The notes beneath the pieces were generated by a model, which was not told the origin of the DNA, ran no database searches, and saw only the letters and a program-made list of their open reading frames with translations. Shown piece after piece: positions 6,462-12,852 of a stretch of DNA of 16,999 bases. Source of the stretch: CAYLNM01 sp964385045 (lineage in GTDB: Bacteria; Planctomycetota; Phycisphaerae; Phycisphaerales; SM1A02); contig CAYLNM010000098.1 in the NCBI GenBank assembly GCA_964385045.1, forward strand, positions 1 through 16,999. Direction: 5' to 3'. How positions within the stretch are numbered: the stretch's first letter is position 1; every line of letters starts with the position of its first letter. The position numbers and the translations under genes were made by a program.

Positions 6462-6581
6462 GTGGCTTTCTTCTCCTCCCGTGACGTTCAGGACCGTCTC
6501 CGGACGGTCGGAACGCTTCCGGGCGACCGGGTGGCTCCTCCATCCCGGTCGCCCGGTTCACGGGCAGCCCCCGACCAATGA
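6462..6581 (+). CDS. Possible 39-aa small protein
   Basis: A GTG-started ORF of 39 residues beginning MAFFSSRDVQDRLRTVG and ending in a Pro/Ser/Arg-rich tail. In favour: GAGAGG (6448-6453) lies 8 nt before the GTG, the stop (6579-6581) is 2 nt before the 34-bp palindrome, and promoter-like boxes lie upstream. Against: no family I recognise, and the third-position GC of its codons (about two thirds) is lower than in neighbouring genes. Two strong RNA hairpins also lie inside it, which suits an RNA gene better. A 54-aa frame at 6320-6484 overlaps its start and is less well supported. Confidence 0.3.
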   Translation: MAFFSSRDVQDRLRTVGTLPGDRVAPPSRSPGSRAAPDQ

Positions 6582-6583
6582 AC

Positions 6584-6617
6584 GACCGCCCCGCGGCGCC
6601 GGCGCCGCGGGGCGGTC
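6584..6617. terminator. 34-bp perfect palindrome
   Basis: The 17 bases at 6584-6600 (GACCGCCCCGCGGCGCC) are followed at once by their exact reverse complement (6601-6617), with no spacer. It lies downstream of the candidate small unit on the plus strand and beyond the end of hpd (6783) on the minus strand. It may therefore terminate both, though neither side has a U tract. A dimeric protein site or a cruciform is another reading. Confidence 0.6.
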
Positions 6618-6693
6618 ATCGTTCGGGGCCGGTTCCGGGTTCGGGGCGGGGCGATCGGCCGGAGCCGGGGGTCACCGCCGCGGCTGGATCCCC

Positions 6694-6727
6694 GGCGGCC
6701 GGCGAGTCCCGGCGGCCAGCGAGTCCC
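6694..6727. repeat. 17-bp tandem repeat, two units
   Basis: 6694-6710 and 6711-6727 match at 16 of 17 positions (GGCGGCCGGCGAGTCCC type). They lie in the spacer downstream of hpd. No function suggested. Confidence 0.6.
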
Positions 6728-6782
6728 GGCGGGCGGCCTGGACCGAGCCGGGCCGGCCCGGCCGGGGGCGCGGGGCCCGGAT

Positions 6783-7988
6783 TCAGAGGTTGCCGCGCCG
6801 CTCCTGCTCGATCTCCAGGGCCTCGAAGAGGGCCTTGAAGTTGCCCTTGCCGAAGCTCTGGGAGCCGCGGCGGCAGATGATCTCGAAGAAGAGCGTCGGC
6901 CGGTCCTGCAGCGGCTTGGTGAACAGCTGCAGCAGGTACCCCTCGTCGTCGGCGTCCACCAGGATGCCGAGGTCCTTGATCCGGTCGTGATCCTCCCGGA
7001 CCGCCTCGTGGCCGTGCTCGCGGAGGGTCTTGTTCACCCGGTCCCAGACGATCTCGTAGTAGCTGTCCGGGAGGTTGAGGAAGTCCACTCCGCGGCCGCG
7101 GAGGGCGGCGACCGAGGCGAGCTCGTCGTCGGTCCGCAGGGCCAGGTGCTGCACGCCGGGCGTCATGTCGTGCCACTCGAGGTACTCGAGGATCTGGCTC
7201 TTCTTCTTGCCCTCGGCCGGCTCGTTGATCGGCATCTTGATCAGGTGGTTGCCGGAGGCCATGACCTTGGACATGAGGGCCGAGTACTCGGTCGAGATGT
7301 CGGCGTCGTCGAAATGCTTGAACATCTCGAAGCCCATCACGTCCTCGTACCACTTGACCCAGTGGTTCATCTTGCCCTCTTCGACGTTGCCCACGCAGTG
7401 GTCGACGTACTTGAGGCCGCAGGGGTGCTTCTCGTTGTAGTCGTTGACCGACAGCGGCCCGACCTTCGAGAAGCCCGGGGCGAAGCTCGCGCCCTGCTTG
7501 AGCTTCGGCAGCTCGTACCCACCGTGACGCGAGACGAAGGAGTGGACGACGCGGCCGTAGGCCTTGATGCCGGCCATGACCACGGTGCCGTGCTCGTCGG
7601 CGTGCTCGACCGGCTCGTAGGCCGACTCGCCGCCGTTGCGGATCGCCTGCTCGTAGGCGGCGGCCGCGTCGAAGACGGTGAGGGCGACGTCCTTCACGCC
7701 GTCGCCGTACTTCCGGACCTCCTCCTGGGCGGGGTGGTCCGCGGTCAGGCCGGTGGTCAGCAGCAGCCGGATGTTGCCCTGCGTCAGCAGGTACGAGGCG
7801 GTCTCGCGGCTGCCGGTCGTCAGGTCGTTGAACTGGTCGATCCGGAACCCGAAGGTGTGCGCGTAGAAGTACGCCGCCTGCTTCGCGTTGCCCACGAAGA
7901 AGCGGACGTGATCGACGTCGATGAGGGCCAGCGGATCGGTCGTGGCCGCGCCGGCCTCGCCCGGACGGGGCGTCGAGGCGGTGGTCAT
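6783..7988 (-). CDS. hpd: 4-hydroxyphenylpyruvate dioxygenase
   Basis: A 401-aa Fe(II) enzyme that converts 4-hydroxyphenylpyruvate to homogentisate in tyrosine catabolism. It has two vicinal-oxygen-chelate halves. The N-terminal one starts near IDVDHVRFFVGNAKQAAYFY (23-42). The catalytic C-terminal one supplies the iron ligands: His197 in YVDHCVGNV, His281 in GVQHLAL and Glu369 in FFEIICRRG. TPGVQHLALRT (276-286) and SFGKGNFKALFEA (378-390) are strong family motifs, and the length is usual. The start at 7988 follows GAGGGAG (7997-8003 on this strand), with about 8 nt between. The C-terminus reads EIIC-RRG where many homologues have EIIQRRG-like sequence. No other tyrosine-degradation gene lies in the window, and it appears to be a single-gene unit. 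Confidence 0.96.
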   Translation of the reverse strand: MTTASTPRPGEAGAATTDPLALIDVDHVRFFVGNAKQAAYFYAHTFGFRIDQFNDLTTGSRETASYLLTQGNIRLLLTTGLTADHPAQEEVRKYGDGVKDVALTVFDAAAAYEQAIRNGGESAYEPVEHADEHGTVVMAGIKAYGRVVHSFVSRHGGYELPKLKQGASFAPGFSKVGPLSVNDYNEKHPCGLKYVDHCVGNVEEGKMNHWVKWYEDVMGFEMFKHFDDADISTEYSALMSKVMASGNHLIKMPINEPAEGKKKSQILEYLEWHDMTPGVQHLALRTDDELASVAALRGRGVDFLNLPDSYYEIVWDRVNKTLREHGHEAVREDHDRIKDLGILVDADDEGYLLQLFTKPLQDRPTLFFEIICRRGSQSFGKGNFKALFEALEIEQERRGNL

Positions 7989-8050
7989 TGGCTCGTCTCC
8001 CTCGGCGACGGGGCTGGTGCGATCCCGGAAGACCCGTCCCCTGAACGAGC

Positions 8051-8056
8051 ATGATA
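8051..8056 (-). promoter_or_regulatory. Possible -10 box of hpd
   Basis: TATCAT on the minus strand, about 62 nt upstream of the hpd start, is one of the few TANNNT hexamers in the region. No -35 box is evident. Confidence 0.33.
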
Positions 8057-8354
8057 GTCGATGGGATGGCCACCTCCGAGACGGGAGGCCTTCCCGCTGC
8101 CGGCCGACGCGGGAGGGCCCGGCGCGGCCACGCCCGCGGCTGGTCCCGCGTGCGGTTCCGCGGCCGGATGCGGGCGAGGCCGGGGTGCGGCGGGGCACGC
8201 GGGGCGGTCCGCGGCGGCGGCGCCCGGGCGGGGCGCGTGGGCGGTCCGAGACGGAGTCCCCGCCGCCGGGCGCGACGTCGCGGCCGAACTCGGCGAGGCT
8301 CGGCCGCCCGCGGCCGACGGCGAGGGGACCGGCGGCCTCCCGGAACGCCCCCCC

Positions 8355-8412
8355 CCGGCGAGCGGACGAACGGACCTCGCGCTCGGTCGTCCACCCGCCG
8401 GCGAGCGGACGA
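8355..8412. repeat. 15-bp direct repeat upstream of groES
   Basis: CCGGCGAGCGGACGA occurs identically at 8355-8369 and 8398-8412, 43 bp apart. The second copy ends 2 nt before the TACAGT -10 candidate, where a repressor would overlap the promoter. It may be an operator pair, though a chance duplication cannot be excluded. Confidence 0.5.
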
Positions 8413-8414
8413 CC

Positions 8415-8420
8415 TACAGT
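8415..8420 (+). promoter_or_regulatory. Possible -10 box of groES
   Basis: TACAGT followed by CC, the same hexamer as before the gene at 5547. The predicted start near 8427 leaves a short leader containing GGAG (8429-8432). No -35 box is recognised. Confidence 0.4.
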
Positions 8421-8439
8421 CCCCATTCGGAGTCCGTGC

Positions 8440-8757
8440 ATGACCGAAGGCAGTCCGTCCACCTCCGACCTCGAGACCGTCGAGCCCATCGGGCCGCGCG
8501 TCCTCATCCGCAAGGACGAGGACAAGAAGCAGACGAAGAGCGGCATCCACCTGCCCGACAAGATCGAGATCCCGACGCTCACCGGGCGGATCGTGACCGT
8601 CAGTCAGCACGTGGACAACGACGACGACTACCCGATCCGGCAGTACGATCGCGTGCTGTTCAATCCCAAGGGCGCGATCCCGGTCGACTTCGAGGGCGAC
8701 AATCGGCTCTTCGTGGTTCCGGTGGAGAACGTCGTCGCGGTCTTCCGCCGCTCCTGA
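8440..8757 (+). CDS. groES: GroES-like co-chaperonin (Cpn10)
   Basis: A 105-aa member of the chaperonin-10 family, whose heptameric ring caps GroEL during protein folding. Family features are IGPRVLIRKDEDKKQTKSGI (17-36), covering the first strands and the edge of the GroEL-binding mobile loop; HLPDKIEIPTLTGRIVTVS (37-55); YDRVLFNPKG (69-78); and the C-terminal FVVPVENVVAVF (91-102). The first 16 residues and the DNDDDYPIRQ insertion (59-68) depart from classical GroES. The start is supported by GGAG (8429-8432), 7 nt upstream. No groEL lies in the window, so this is an orphan and possibly a paralogue. A 15-bp direct repeat precedes its promoter. aroA follows 177 bp downstream and may be partly co-transcribed. 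Confidence 0.88.
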   Translation: MTEGSPSTSDLETVEPIGPRVLIRKDEDKKQTKSGIHLPDKIEIPTLTGRIVTVSQHVDNDDDYPIRQYDRVLFNPKGAIPVDFEGDNRLFVVPVENVVAVFRRS

Positions 8758-8775
8758 GCCCCTCCGCCGGGGTTC
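8756..8775 (+). terminator. Hairpin at the groES stop
   Basis: GAGCCCC (8756-8762, starting inside the TGA) pairs with GGGGTTC (8769-8775), with one G-U pair and a 6-nt loop. There is no U tract, so it may attenuate read-through into aroA rather than stop it. Confidence 0.35.
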
Positions 8776-8820
8776 GCCGCCGGCCCGAATCACCGGCCCG
8801 AACCACGAGCGTCGCCGCGG

Positions 8821-8850
8821 CGCCCGCCGCCGCCCGCCGCCGCCCGCCGC
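8821..8850. repeat. 10-bp tandem repeat, three units
   Basis: CGCCCGCCGC repeats three times exactly, followed by a degenerate CGCTCCCCGC, in the groES-aroA spacer. Confidence 0.65.
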
Positions 8851-8934
8851 CGCTCCCCGCGGCCCCGAGCGGCCGGTCGCCCGGGCCCCGGCGACGATCG
8901 CCCCGCCCGTCCCTTTCCCGCGGAGCCGTCCGAC

Positions 8935-10332
8935 GTGCGGACGACCGACCTGCACGCCCCGCTCGATCGACTGCCCGACCCGCTGACGGTGCCGGTGCGG
9001 CCCGGCCCGTTCGACCTCACGCTGCGCCCGCCGGGCTCGAAGAGCGTCACCAATCGCCTGTACGTGCTCGCCGCCCTCGCCCGCGGGACGTCGGTCATCC
9101 GCCGGCCGCTGCGGTCGGACGACTGCGATCGCCTGCTCGGCGCCCTGCGGAGTCTCGGCGTCGAGGTGCGCTGGACCGGCGCCGACGGGACCGACGTGGA
9201 GATCGACGGCGTGGACGGCCGCTTTCCGCGGGGCGGACGCGTCGACCTCGGCGACGGCGGCACGCCGACGCGGTTCATGATCGCCGCCGCGACCCTCGCG
9301 GCCGAGCCGGTCATCATCGACGGCAGCCCGCGCATGCGCGAGCGGCCGGTGGCCGAGGGCGTCGGGCTGCTGCGGTCCCTGGGGGCCGACGTGCGGTTCC
9401 TCGAGGCCGACGGCCGCCTGCCGCTCGAGGTGCGGCCGTCCGACGCGCTGCGGGGGGGGCGGCTGCGGGTGGGGCGGACGGCGTCGAGCCAGTTCGTCTC
9501 CGCGCTGCTGCTCGTGGCCCCGTGGCTCGACGGCGGGCTCGAGCTCGAGGTCGCCGAGCCGCTCACGAGCCCGAGCTACGTCGAGCTGACCGCCGCCGTC
9601 CTCGCCGAGCGGGGGCTCGGCCCGCGCCTCGAGCCGCCGGACGCCGGACGCCGGCCGGGGACGATCACGCTGCCGCTGCCGCCCGCGGGCGGGCTCGCGG
9701 CGTTCGAGGCGACGGTCGAGCCCGATGCGAGCGGGGCGATCTACTGGCTCGCGGCCGCCGCGGTGGTGCCGGGCTCGGTCGCCCGCGTCGCCGGTCTCGA
9801 CGTGGACGGACCGCAGCCCGACGCCCGGGCGGCGCGGGCGGTGGCGGCGATCGGCCCGCGGGCGGCGACGGTGCGCACCGCGGGCGAGCCGACGGCGGTC
9901 TTCGGCGGCGGGCTCGCGGCGGGCGGCGTGCTCGACGCGGCCGACTGGCCGGACGGGGCGCTCGCGGTGGCGGCGATGGCGGCCGCGGGCTCCGAGCCCG
10001 TCACGATCACCGGCCTGCGCACGCTGCGGGTGAAGGAGACGGACCGCATCGCGGCGCTGGCGACGGAGCTCGAGCGGATCGGGTGCACCGTCGCGTCCTC
10101 GGACGACCACCTCGCGATCGATCCATCCACGCGCCACGACCGGCCGGTGCTGATCGAGACCTACGACGACCACCGCATGGCGATGGCGTTCGCGGTGCTC
10201 GGCCTCGCGCGGCCGGAGATCTCGATTCGCGACCCCGCGTGCGTGGCCAAGAGCTACCCCGGCTTCTGGCGCGACCTCGCCCGGGTGCTCGAAGCGCCGC
10301 CTGCCTCGGCGGCGAGCGACGCCGGGGACTGA
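8935..10332 (+). CDS. aroA: 3-phosphoshikimate 1-carboxyvinyltransferase (EPSP synthase)
   Basis: A 465-aa enzyme that joins shikimate-3-phosphate and PEP to give EPSP, the sixth step of the shikimate pathway. Key motifs are PGSKSVTNR (33-41, Lys36), LGDGGTPTR (105-113), SPRMRERP (131-138), SSQFVSALL (184-192), DWPDGALAV (337-345, catalytic Asp340), LRVKETDRI (364-372, Lys367 and Glu368), YDDHRMAMAFA (410-420) and CVAKSYPGFW (436-445). The active-site set looks complete. LGDGGT has Asp107 where E. coli has Asn94 in LGNAGT, while the Gly equivalent to E. coli Gly96 is kept. The start is a GTG, with GGAG (8922-8925) 9 nt upstream. No TANNNT hexamer is seen in the 177-bp gap, so it may be read from the groES promoter. 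The length is a little above the usual 430. Confidence 0.96.
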   Translation: MRTTDLHAPLDRLPDPLTVPVRPGPFDLTLRPPGSKSVTNRLYVLAALARGTSVIRRPLRSDDCDRLLGALRSLGVEVRWTGADGTDVEIDGVDGRFPRGGRVDLGDGGTPTRFMIAAATLAAEPVIIDGSPRMRERPVAEGVGLLRSLGADVRFLEADGRLPLEVRPSDALRGGRLRVGRTASSQFVSALLLVAPWLDGGLELEVAEPLTSPSYVELTAAVLAERGLGPRLEPPDAGRRPGTITLPLPPAGGLAAFEATVEPDASGAIYWLAAAAVVPGSVARVAGLDVDGPQPDARAARAVAAIGPRAATVRTAGEPTAVFGGGLAAGGVLDAADWPDGALAVAAMAAAGSEPVTITGLRTLRVKETDRIAALATELERIGCTVASSDDHLAIDPSTRHDRPVLIETYDDHRMAMAFAVLGLARPEISIRDPACVAKSYPGFWRDLARVLEAPPASAASDAGD

Positions 10333-10360
10333 GCCGAGCGGCGGGCCGTCCCGCGCGCGA

Positions 10361-10387
10361 CGACGCCCGCCGGGTGGGCGGGCGCCG
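10361..10387. terminator. Hairpin between convergent aroA and the 10434 gene
   Basis: CGCCCGCC (10364-10371) pairs with GGCGGGCG (10377-10384) around a 5-nt loop, with CG/CG pairs outside after one mismatch. It is the strongest hairpin in the roughly 100-bp spacer. There is no U tract. Confidence 0.45.
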
Positions 10388-10433
10388 GTCGTGCGTCGTG
10401 ACGTCGTGGCGGCCGCGCCGGGCCGCGTCGACG

Positions 10434-11384
10434 TCAGATGATGATCGCGAGCAGGGCGGTGGCGACGGCGGCCACGGCGGCGCCACAGCAGCAGAGCACC
10501 GCGGTGATCATCCAGCGGCTCGCGGACTGGACGCTCTCGGCGAAGCGCTCCTCGCGCCGCCGGCTGTCCTCGCTCATCTGCGTGAAGACCTCGTGCGACC
10601 GCTCCTGGGTGCGGGTGAGCGCGACGAGCGAGCCCTCGAGCCCGTGCACGGCCTCGCCGAGCTGGCGGGTGCCCTCGTGGTTCGACTCGAGCTGGCCGCG
10701 GATCGCCTCGAGCATCTCGGCGTGATGGCGCGAGGTCTCGCAGAGCTCGACGATCGCCGACTGCATCCGCTCGTCGCGGCGGGAGATCTGGTCGAGGTGG
10801 TCCTGCACGGCCTCGACGAGGTGCACCTGGCGGCGGCTCATCTCGGGCAGCGTCTCGAGGCTGCTCGGCACGTCGCTGAGCAGCTCGACGATGCGGTCGC
10901 TGCGGCGGGCGTGCGCGTCGAGGCGATCGCCGATGTTCTCGACGAGCCGCTGCAGCTCCTCCTGCGTCCGCGAGCGACCGCCGACGCGACCGGTGGGCAG
11001 CAGCGACGTCGGCTCGACGACCGTGCCGCCGCGGGCGCCGTCGCTGCGTCCGTCGTCGCCGCGGGCGTCGCCGTCGCGCCGATCGCGCTGCGGCGCGTGC
11101 TCCTTCGCGGCGCGGGTGGCGGCCGCGGTGGCCGAGCCCTCCGAGCCCCCGCGGGTGGCGGCCGTGCCGTTGCTCGACCGCCGGGGCGTGGTCGTCGAGG
11201 TGGCGGTCGCGGTCGCGGTGCCGCCGCCCGATCCCGAGCCGTTGGAACGGGTCGCGGTCGAGCTCGTCGCGGTGCCGGCGTCGCCCTGCTTCATGGCGGA
11301 GACGAGGCCGGACGCCGGGGAGCCCTCGAGCGCCGGACGGGGGCGGCGGGAGAAGATCTTGCGCACTTCGGCGAGCAGGGCCAT
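10434..11384 (-). CDS. Coiled-coil protein with C-terminal membrane anchor
   Basis: A 316-aa protein of unknown function. Residues 1-32 are short and partly basic. Residues 33-125 are low-complexity (S, T, G, A, then R, D, G). Residues 138-290 are helical with heptad-like spacing (QEELQRLVENIGDRLDAHA; later RRDERMQSAIVEL and HAEMLEAIRGQLES). Residues 291-316 form a single hydrophobic helix at the very C-terminus (WMITAVLCCCGAAVAAV), including three consecutive cysteines. There is no signal peptide, so the coiled coil is probably cytoplasmic and tail-anchored. The helical part vaguely resembles receptor signalling or tethering coils, but no family is claimed. The start is firm: GGAGG (11392-11396 on this strand) is 7 nt upstream, the best Shine-Dalgarno in the window. 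Confidence 0.85.
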   Translation of the reverse strand: MALLAEVRKIFSRRPRPALEGSPASGLVSAMKQGDAGTATSSTATRSNGSGSGGGTATATATSTTTPRRSSNGTAATRGGSEGSATAAATRAAKEHAPQRDRRDGDARGDDGRSDGARGGTVVEPTSLLPTGRVGGRSRTQEELQRLVENIGDRLDAHARRSDRIVELLSDVPSSLETLPEMSRRQVHLVEAVQDHLDQISRRDERMQSAIVELCETSRHHAEMLEAIRGQLESNHEGTRQLGEAVHGLEGSLVALTRTQERSHEVFTQMSEDSRRREERFAESVQSASRWMITAVLCCCGAAVAAVATALLAIII

Positions 11385-11547
11385 GGTCGAACCTCCGTGT
11401 CGTCGGCCTGTCTGCACGACCCGCGCGGGGTCGTCGTCCGGCACCCGATCGCTGCGTCGTCCCGTCCGTGGGACGACCCCGCATCGAGTCGGGCGGGACG
11501 CCGTGGCGCCCCGGGCGGTCGCGACGGACCGCGGGCCGGACGCTGCA

Positions 11548-11553
11548 AGTGTA
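11548..11553 (-). promoter_or_regulatory. Possible -10 box of the coiled-coil gene
   Basis: TACACT on the minus strand, 163 nt upstream of the start, is the only TANNNT I find between the two divergent genes on this strand. It would give a leader of about 155 nt. Confidence 0.33.
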
Positions 11554-11658
11554 CCCCGGGGAGCGGGGCGACTGGGAGCGGGATTCCGCCGGTTCGCGCG
11601 GTTCTCACGGGATGGCAGCGCACCTCCGCCCTCGATGCCGGGCCGGAAGGCGGTCCCG

Positions 11659-11664
11659 TAGCAT
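11659..11664 (+). promoter_or_regulatory. -10 box predicting a leaderless importer operon mRNA
   Basis: TAGCAT is followed by six bases (GAGCCC) and then the ATG at 11671, which places +1 at the start codon. An alternative ATG overlaps the box at 11663. No Shine-Dalgarno is present. The same hexamer with the same spacing precedes the gene at 15107. Confidence 0.5.
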
Positions 11665-11670
11665 GAGCCC

Positions 11671-12852
11671 ATGAACCGCATGCTCCTGACCGCACTGGCC
11701 GGCCTCGTGATCGGCGGTCTCCTGCTCGTGCTCGCCACGCGATGCGAGCCCCGCGCGGCCCCGGAGCCGGTCGAGCGGCGGACGGGGGAGCGGGCGTTCG
11801 ACGCCGAGCTCCCCGACGACGTCGACCCCGGAGCGATCGGGGCCCCGATGCCCCCGCGGTTCACCGGACGCCTCCGGCTCGCGAGCCTCTCGCCCGCGAT
11901 GAGCCGCGTGCTCGTCGACATGGGGCTCGAGGCCTCGATCGTGGGCCGCAGCGGCTTCTGCCGCTTCCTCGACCCGGACATCCCCGTGGCCGGCGACCTC
12001 CTGCGGGTGGACGCCGAGCGGCTCGTCGCCCTCGACCCGACCCACGTCCTGCGGCAGCCACCGGCCCGGGACGACGCCTCGGGCCTCCGGCGGCTGGCCG
12101 CGGACCGCGGCTGGGCCCCGCCGATCACGGCCCGCCTGAACGGCATCGCCGACGTCCGCGCGTTCGTGCGCACGCTCCCGCGCGAGCTCGCCCCGCCCAC
12201 CTCGCCCATGGAGGCGGCCCTCGCGGCGCGGGCGGACGCGATCGACGCCCGGCTCGCCGCCCTCGTCGAGCCGCCCGCGGGAGGCGACCGCGTGCCGACC
12301 GGCGCCGACCCGGCCGCCCTCGACGGCGGGGTGCTGCTCGCCCACGCGGTGCGGCCGCCGGGCGTCTTCGGCCGGGGCACGTATCTGCACGAGATGCTCG
12401 CGGCCCGCGGGTTCGCCAACGCCTTCGGCGGCCTCGGCTGGCGGACGCTGGCGACCGAGGACCTCGTGCGGCTCGACCCCGCGGCCATCGTGCTCGTCAC
12501 CGACCGCCCGCGGGAGGTGGCGGAGCTGGTCCGGTCGGCCCGGGACGCCTGGGCCGACCTCGGCCTGCGGGCGCTGGCGACCGGCCGGCTGGCGGTGCTC
12601 GGCCACGCCGATGCGCTGCGGCCGAGCTCGGGGCTGATCGAGGTCGGGGCCGCGCTCGACGCGGCGCTTCGGGAGGTGGTGGCGGGCGACGTCGACGGGC
12701 CGGCGACGACCGACGACGGAGCCGGGCCCGCGACGGGGGCGCCCACCGAGGACTCCGGCCCGGACGCCGCGGCCCCGGGGCCCGGCGACCGGATCGGTCC
12801 GGCGGACGGGCCGCCCGCGGCCGGCGATCCGCGGAGCGAGGCGCGGCGGTGA
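11671..12852 (+). CDS. ABC importer substrate-binding protein (BtuF/FecB-like)
   Basis: A 393-aa periplasmic binding protein of the helical-backbone class (cobalamin, ferric siderophore, heme). The N-terminus is one hydrophobic helix (4-22). It ends in ATRC, which is not a good lipobox because Arg precedes the Cys, so an uncleaved anchor or an ordinary signal peptide is likelier. The first lobe starts LRLASLSPAMSRVLVDMGLE (68-87) and has VGRSGFC (91-97), VAGDL (106-110) and ERLVALDPTHVL (116-127), the usual pattern of this family. The second lobe contains FGRGTYLHEMLAARGFANAF (233-252) and TEDLVRLDPAAIVLV (262-276). Residues 340-393 are a disordered Gly/Pro/Asp/Ala tail. The substrate cannot be read from the sequence. 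It is the first gene of the operon and overlaps the permease start (GTGA). Confidence 0.85.
   Translation: MNRMLLTALAGLVIGGLLLVLATRCEPRAAPEPVERRTGERAFDAELPDDVDPGAIGAPMPPRFTGRLRLASLSPAMSRVLVDMGLEASIVGRSGFCRFLDPDIPVAGDLLRVDAERLVALDPTHVLRQPPARDDASGLRRLAADRGWAPPITARLNGIADVRAFVRTLPRELAPPTSPMEAALAARADAIDARLAALVEPPAGGDRVPTGADPAALDGGVLLAHAVRPPGVFGRGTYLHEMLAARGFANAFGGLGWRTLATEDLVRLDPAAIVLVTDRPREVAELVRSARDAWADLGLRALATGRLAVLGHADALRPSSGLIEVGAALDAALREVVAGDVDGPATTDDGAGPATGAPTEDSGPDAAAPGPGDRIGPADGPPAAGDPRSEARR

Larger units (their letters stand above)
6419..6617 (+). ncRNA. Candidate structured small RNA (alternative to a 39-aa ORF)
   Basis: Stem-loops occur one after another on this strand. The first is a foldable element at about 6427-6455 with several pairings, such as GGTCTC with GAGGCC around GGG-TTAT-CCC. 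The second is a 12-bp hairpin at 6485-6515 (CGTTC/GAACG outside, GACCGTC/GACGGTC inside) closed by a TCCG loop, the UNCG tetraloop type. The third is a perfect 13-bp stem (6519-6531 with 6544-6556) whose 12-nt loop contains CTCCTCC. The last is the 34-bp palindrome 6584-6617. Local GC is about 62% at 6361-6480, well below the rest of the window. I do not recognise it as 6S, SRP RNA, RNase P or tmRNA. A small mRNA is equally possible. Confidence 0.35.
7989..8439. other. Divergent intergenic region hpd / groES
   Basis: 451 bp between two divergent starts. It holds the hpd Shine-Dalgarno and -10 candidate (8051-8056), a long GC-only stretch with no gene, a run of nine C near 8348-8356, the 15-bp direct repeats (8355-8412) and the groES -10 candidate. 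Confidence 0.5.

Noticed and set aside
6320..6484. 54-aa frame starting MRCGAGHVRFRHDLS
   Set aside because: It overlaps the better-supported features of the small unit, has no Shine-Dalgarno I can see and no known family. I kept it only as a remark.
6544..6575. GGTTCACG resembling a tRNA T-loop
   Set aside because: No acceptor, D or anticodon stem fits around it. The bases belong to the 13-bp hairpin arm and its flank.
6616..11484. 1622-aa minus-strand open frame
   Set aside because: It crosses hpd, groES, aroA and the coiled-coil gene in the wrong frame or strand. Stop-free frames of this size are expected in DNA this GC-rich.
8061..11666. 1201-aa plus-strand open frame
   Set aside because: It overlaps groES and aroA out of frame, is R/P/G/A-rich and has no recognisable domain.
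11385..11670. Cobalamin riboswitch upstream of the binding-protein gene
   Set aside because: I find no conserved riboswitch core, and the predicted promoter leaves no leader RNA.
11734..11748. Lipobox in the binding protein (ATRC)
   Set aside because: Arg directly before the Cys is incompatible with the usual lipobox, where a small residue stands there.
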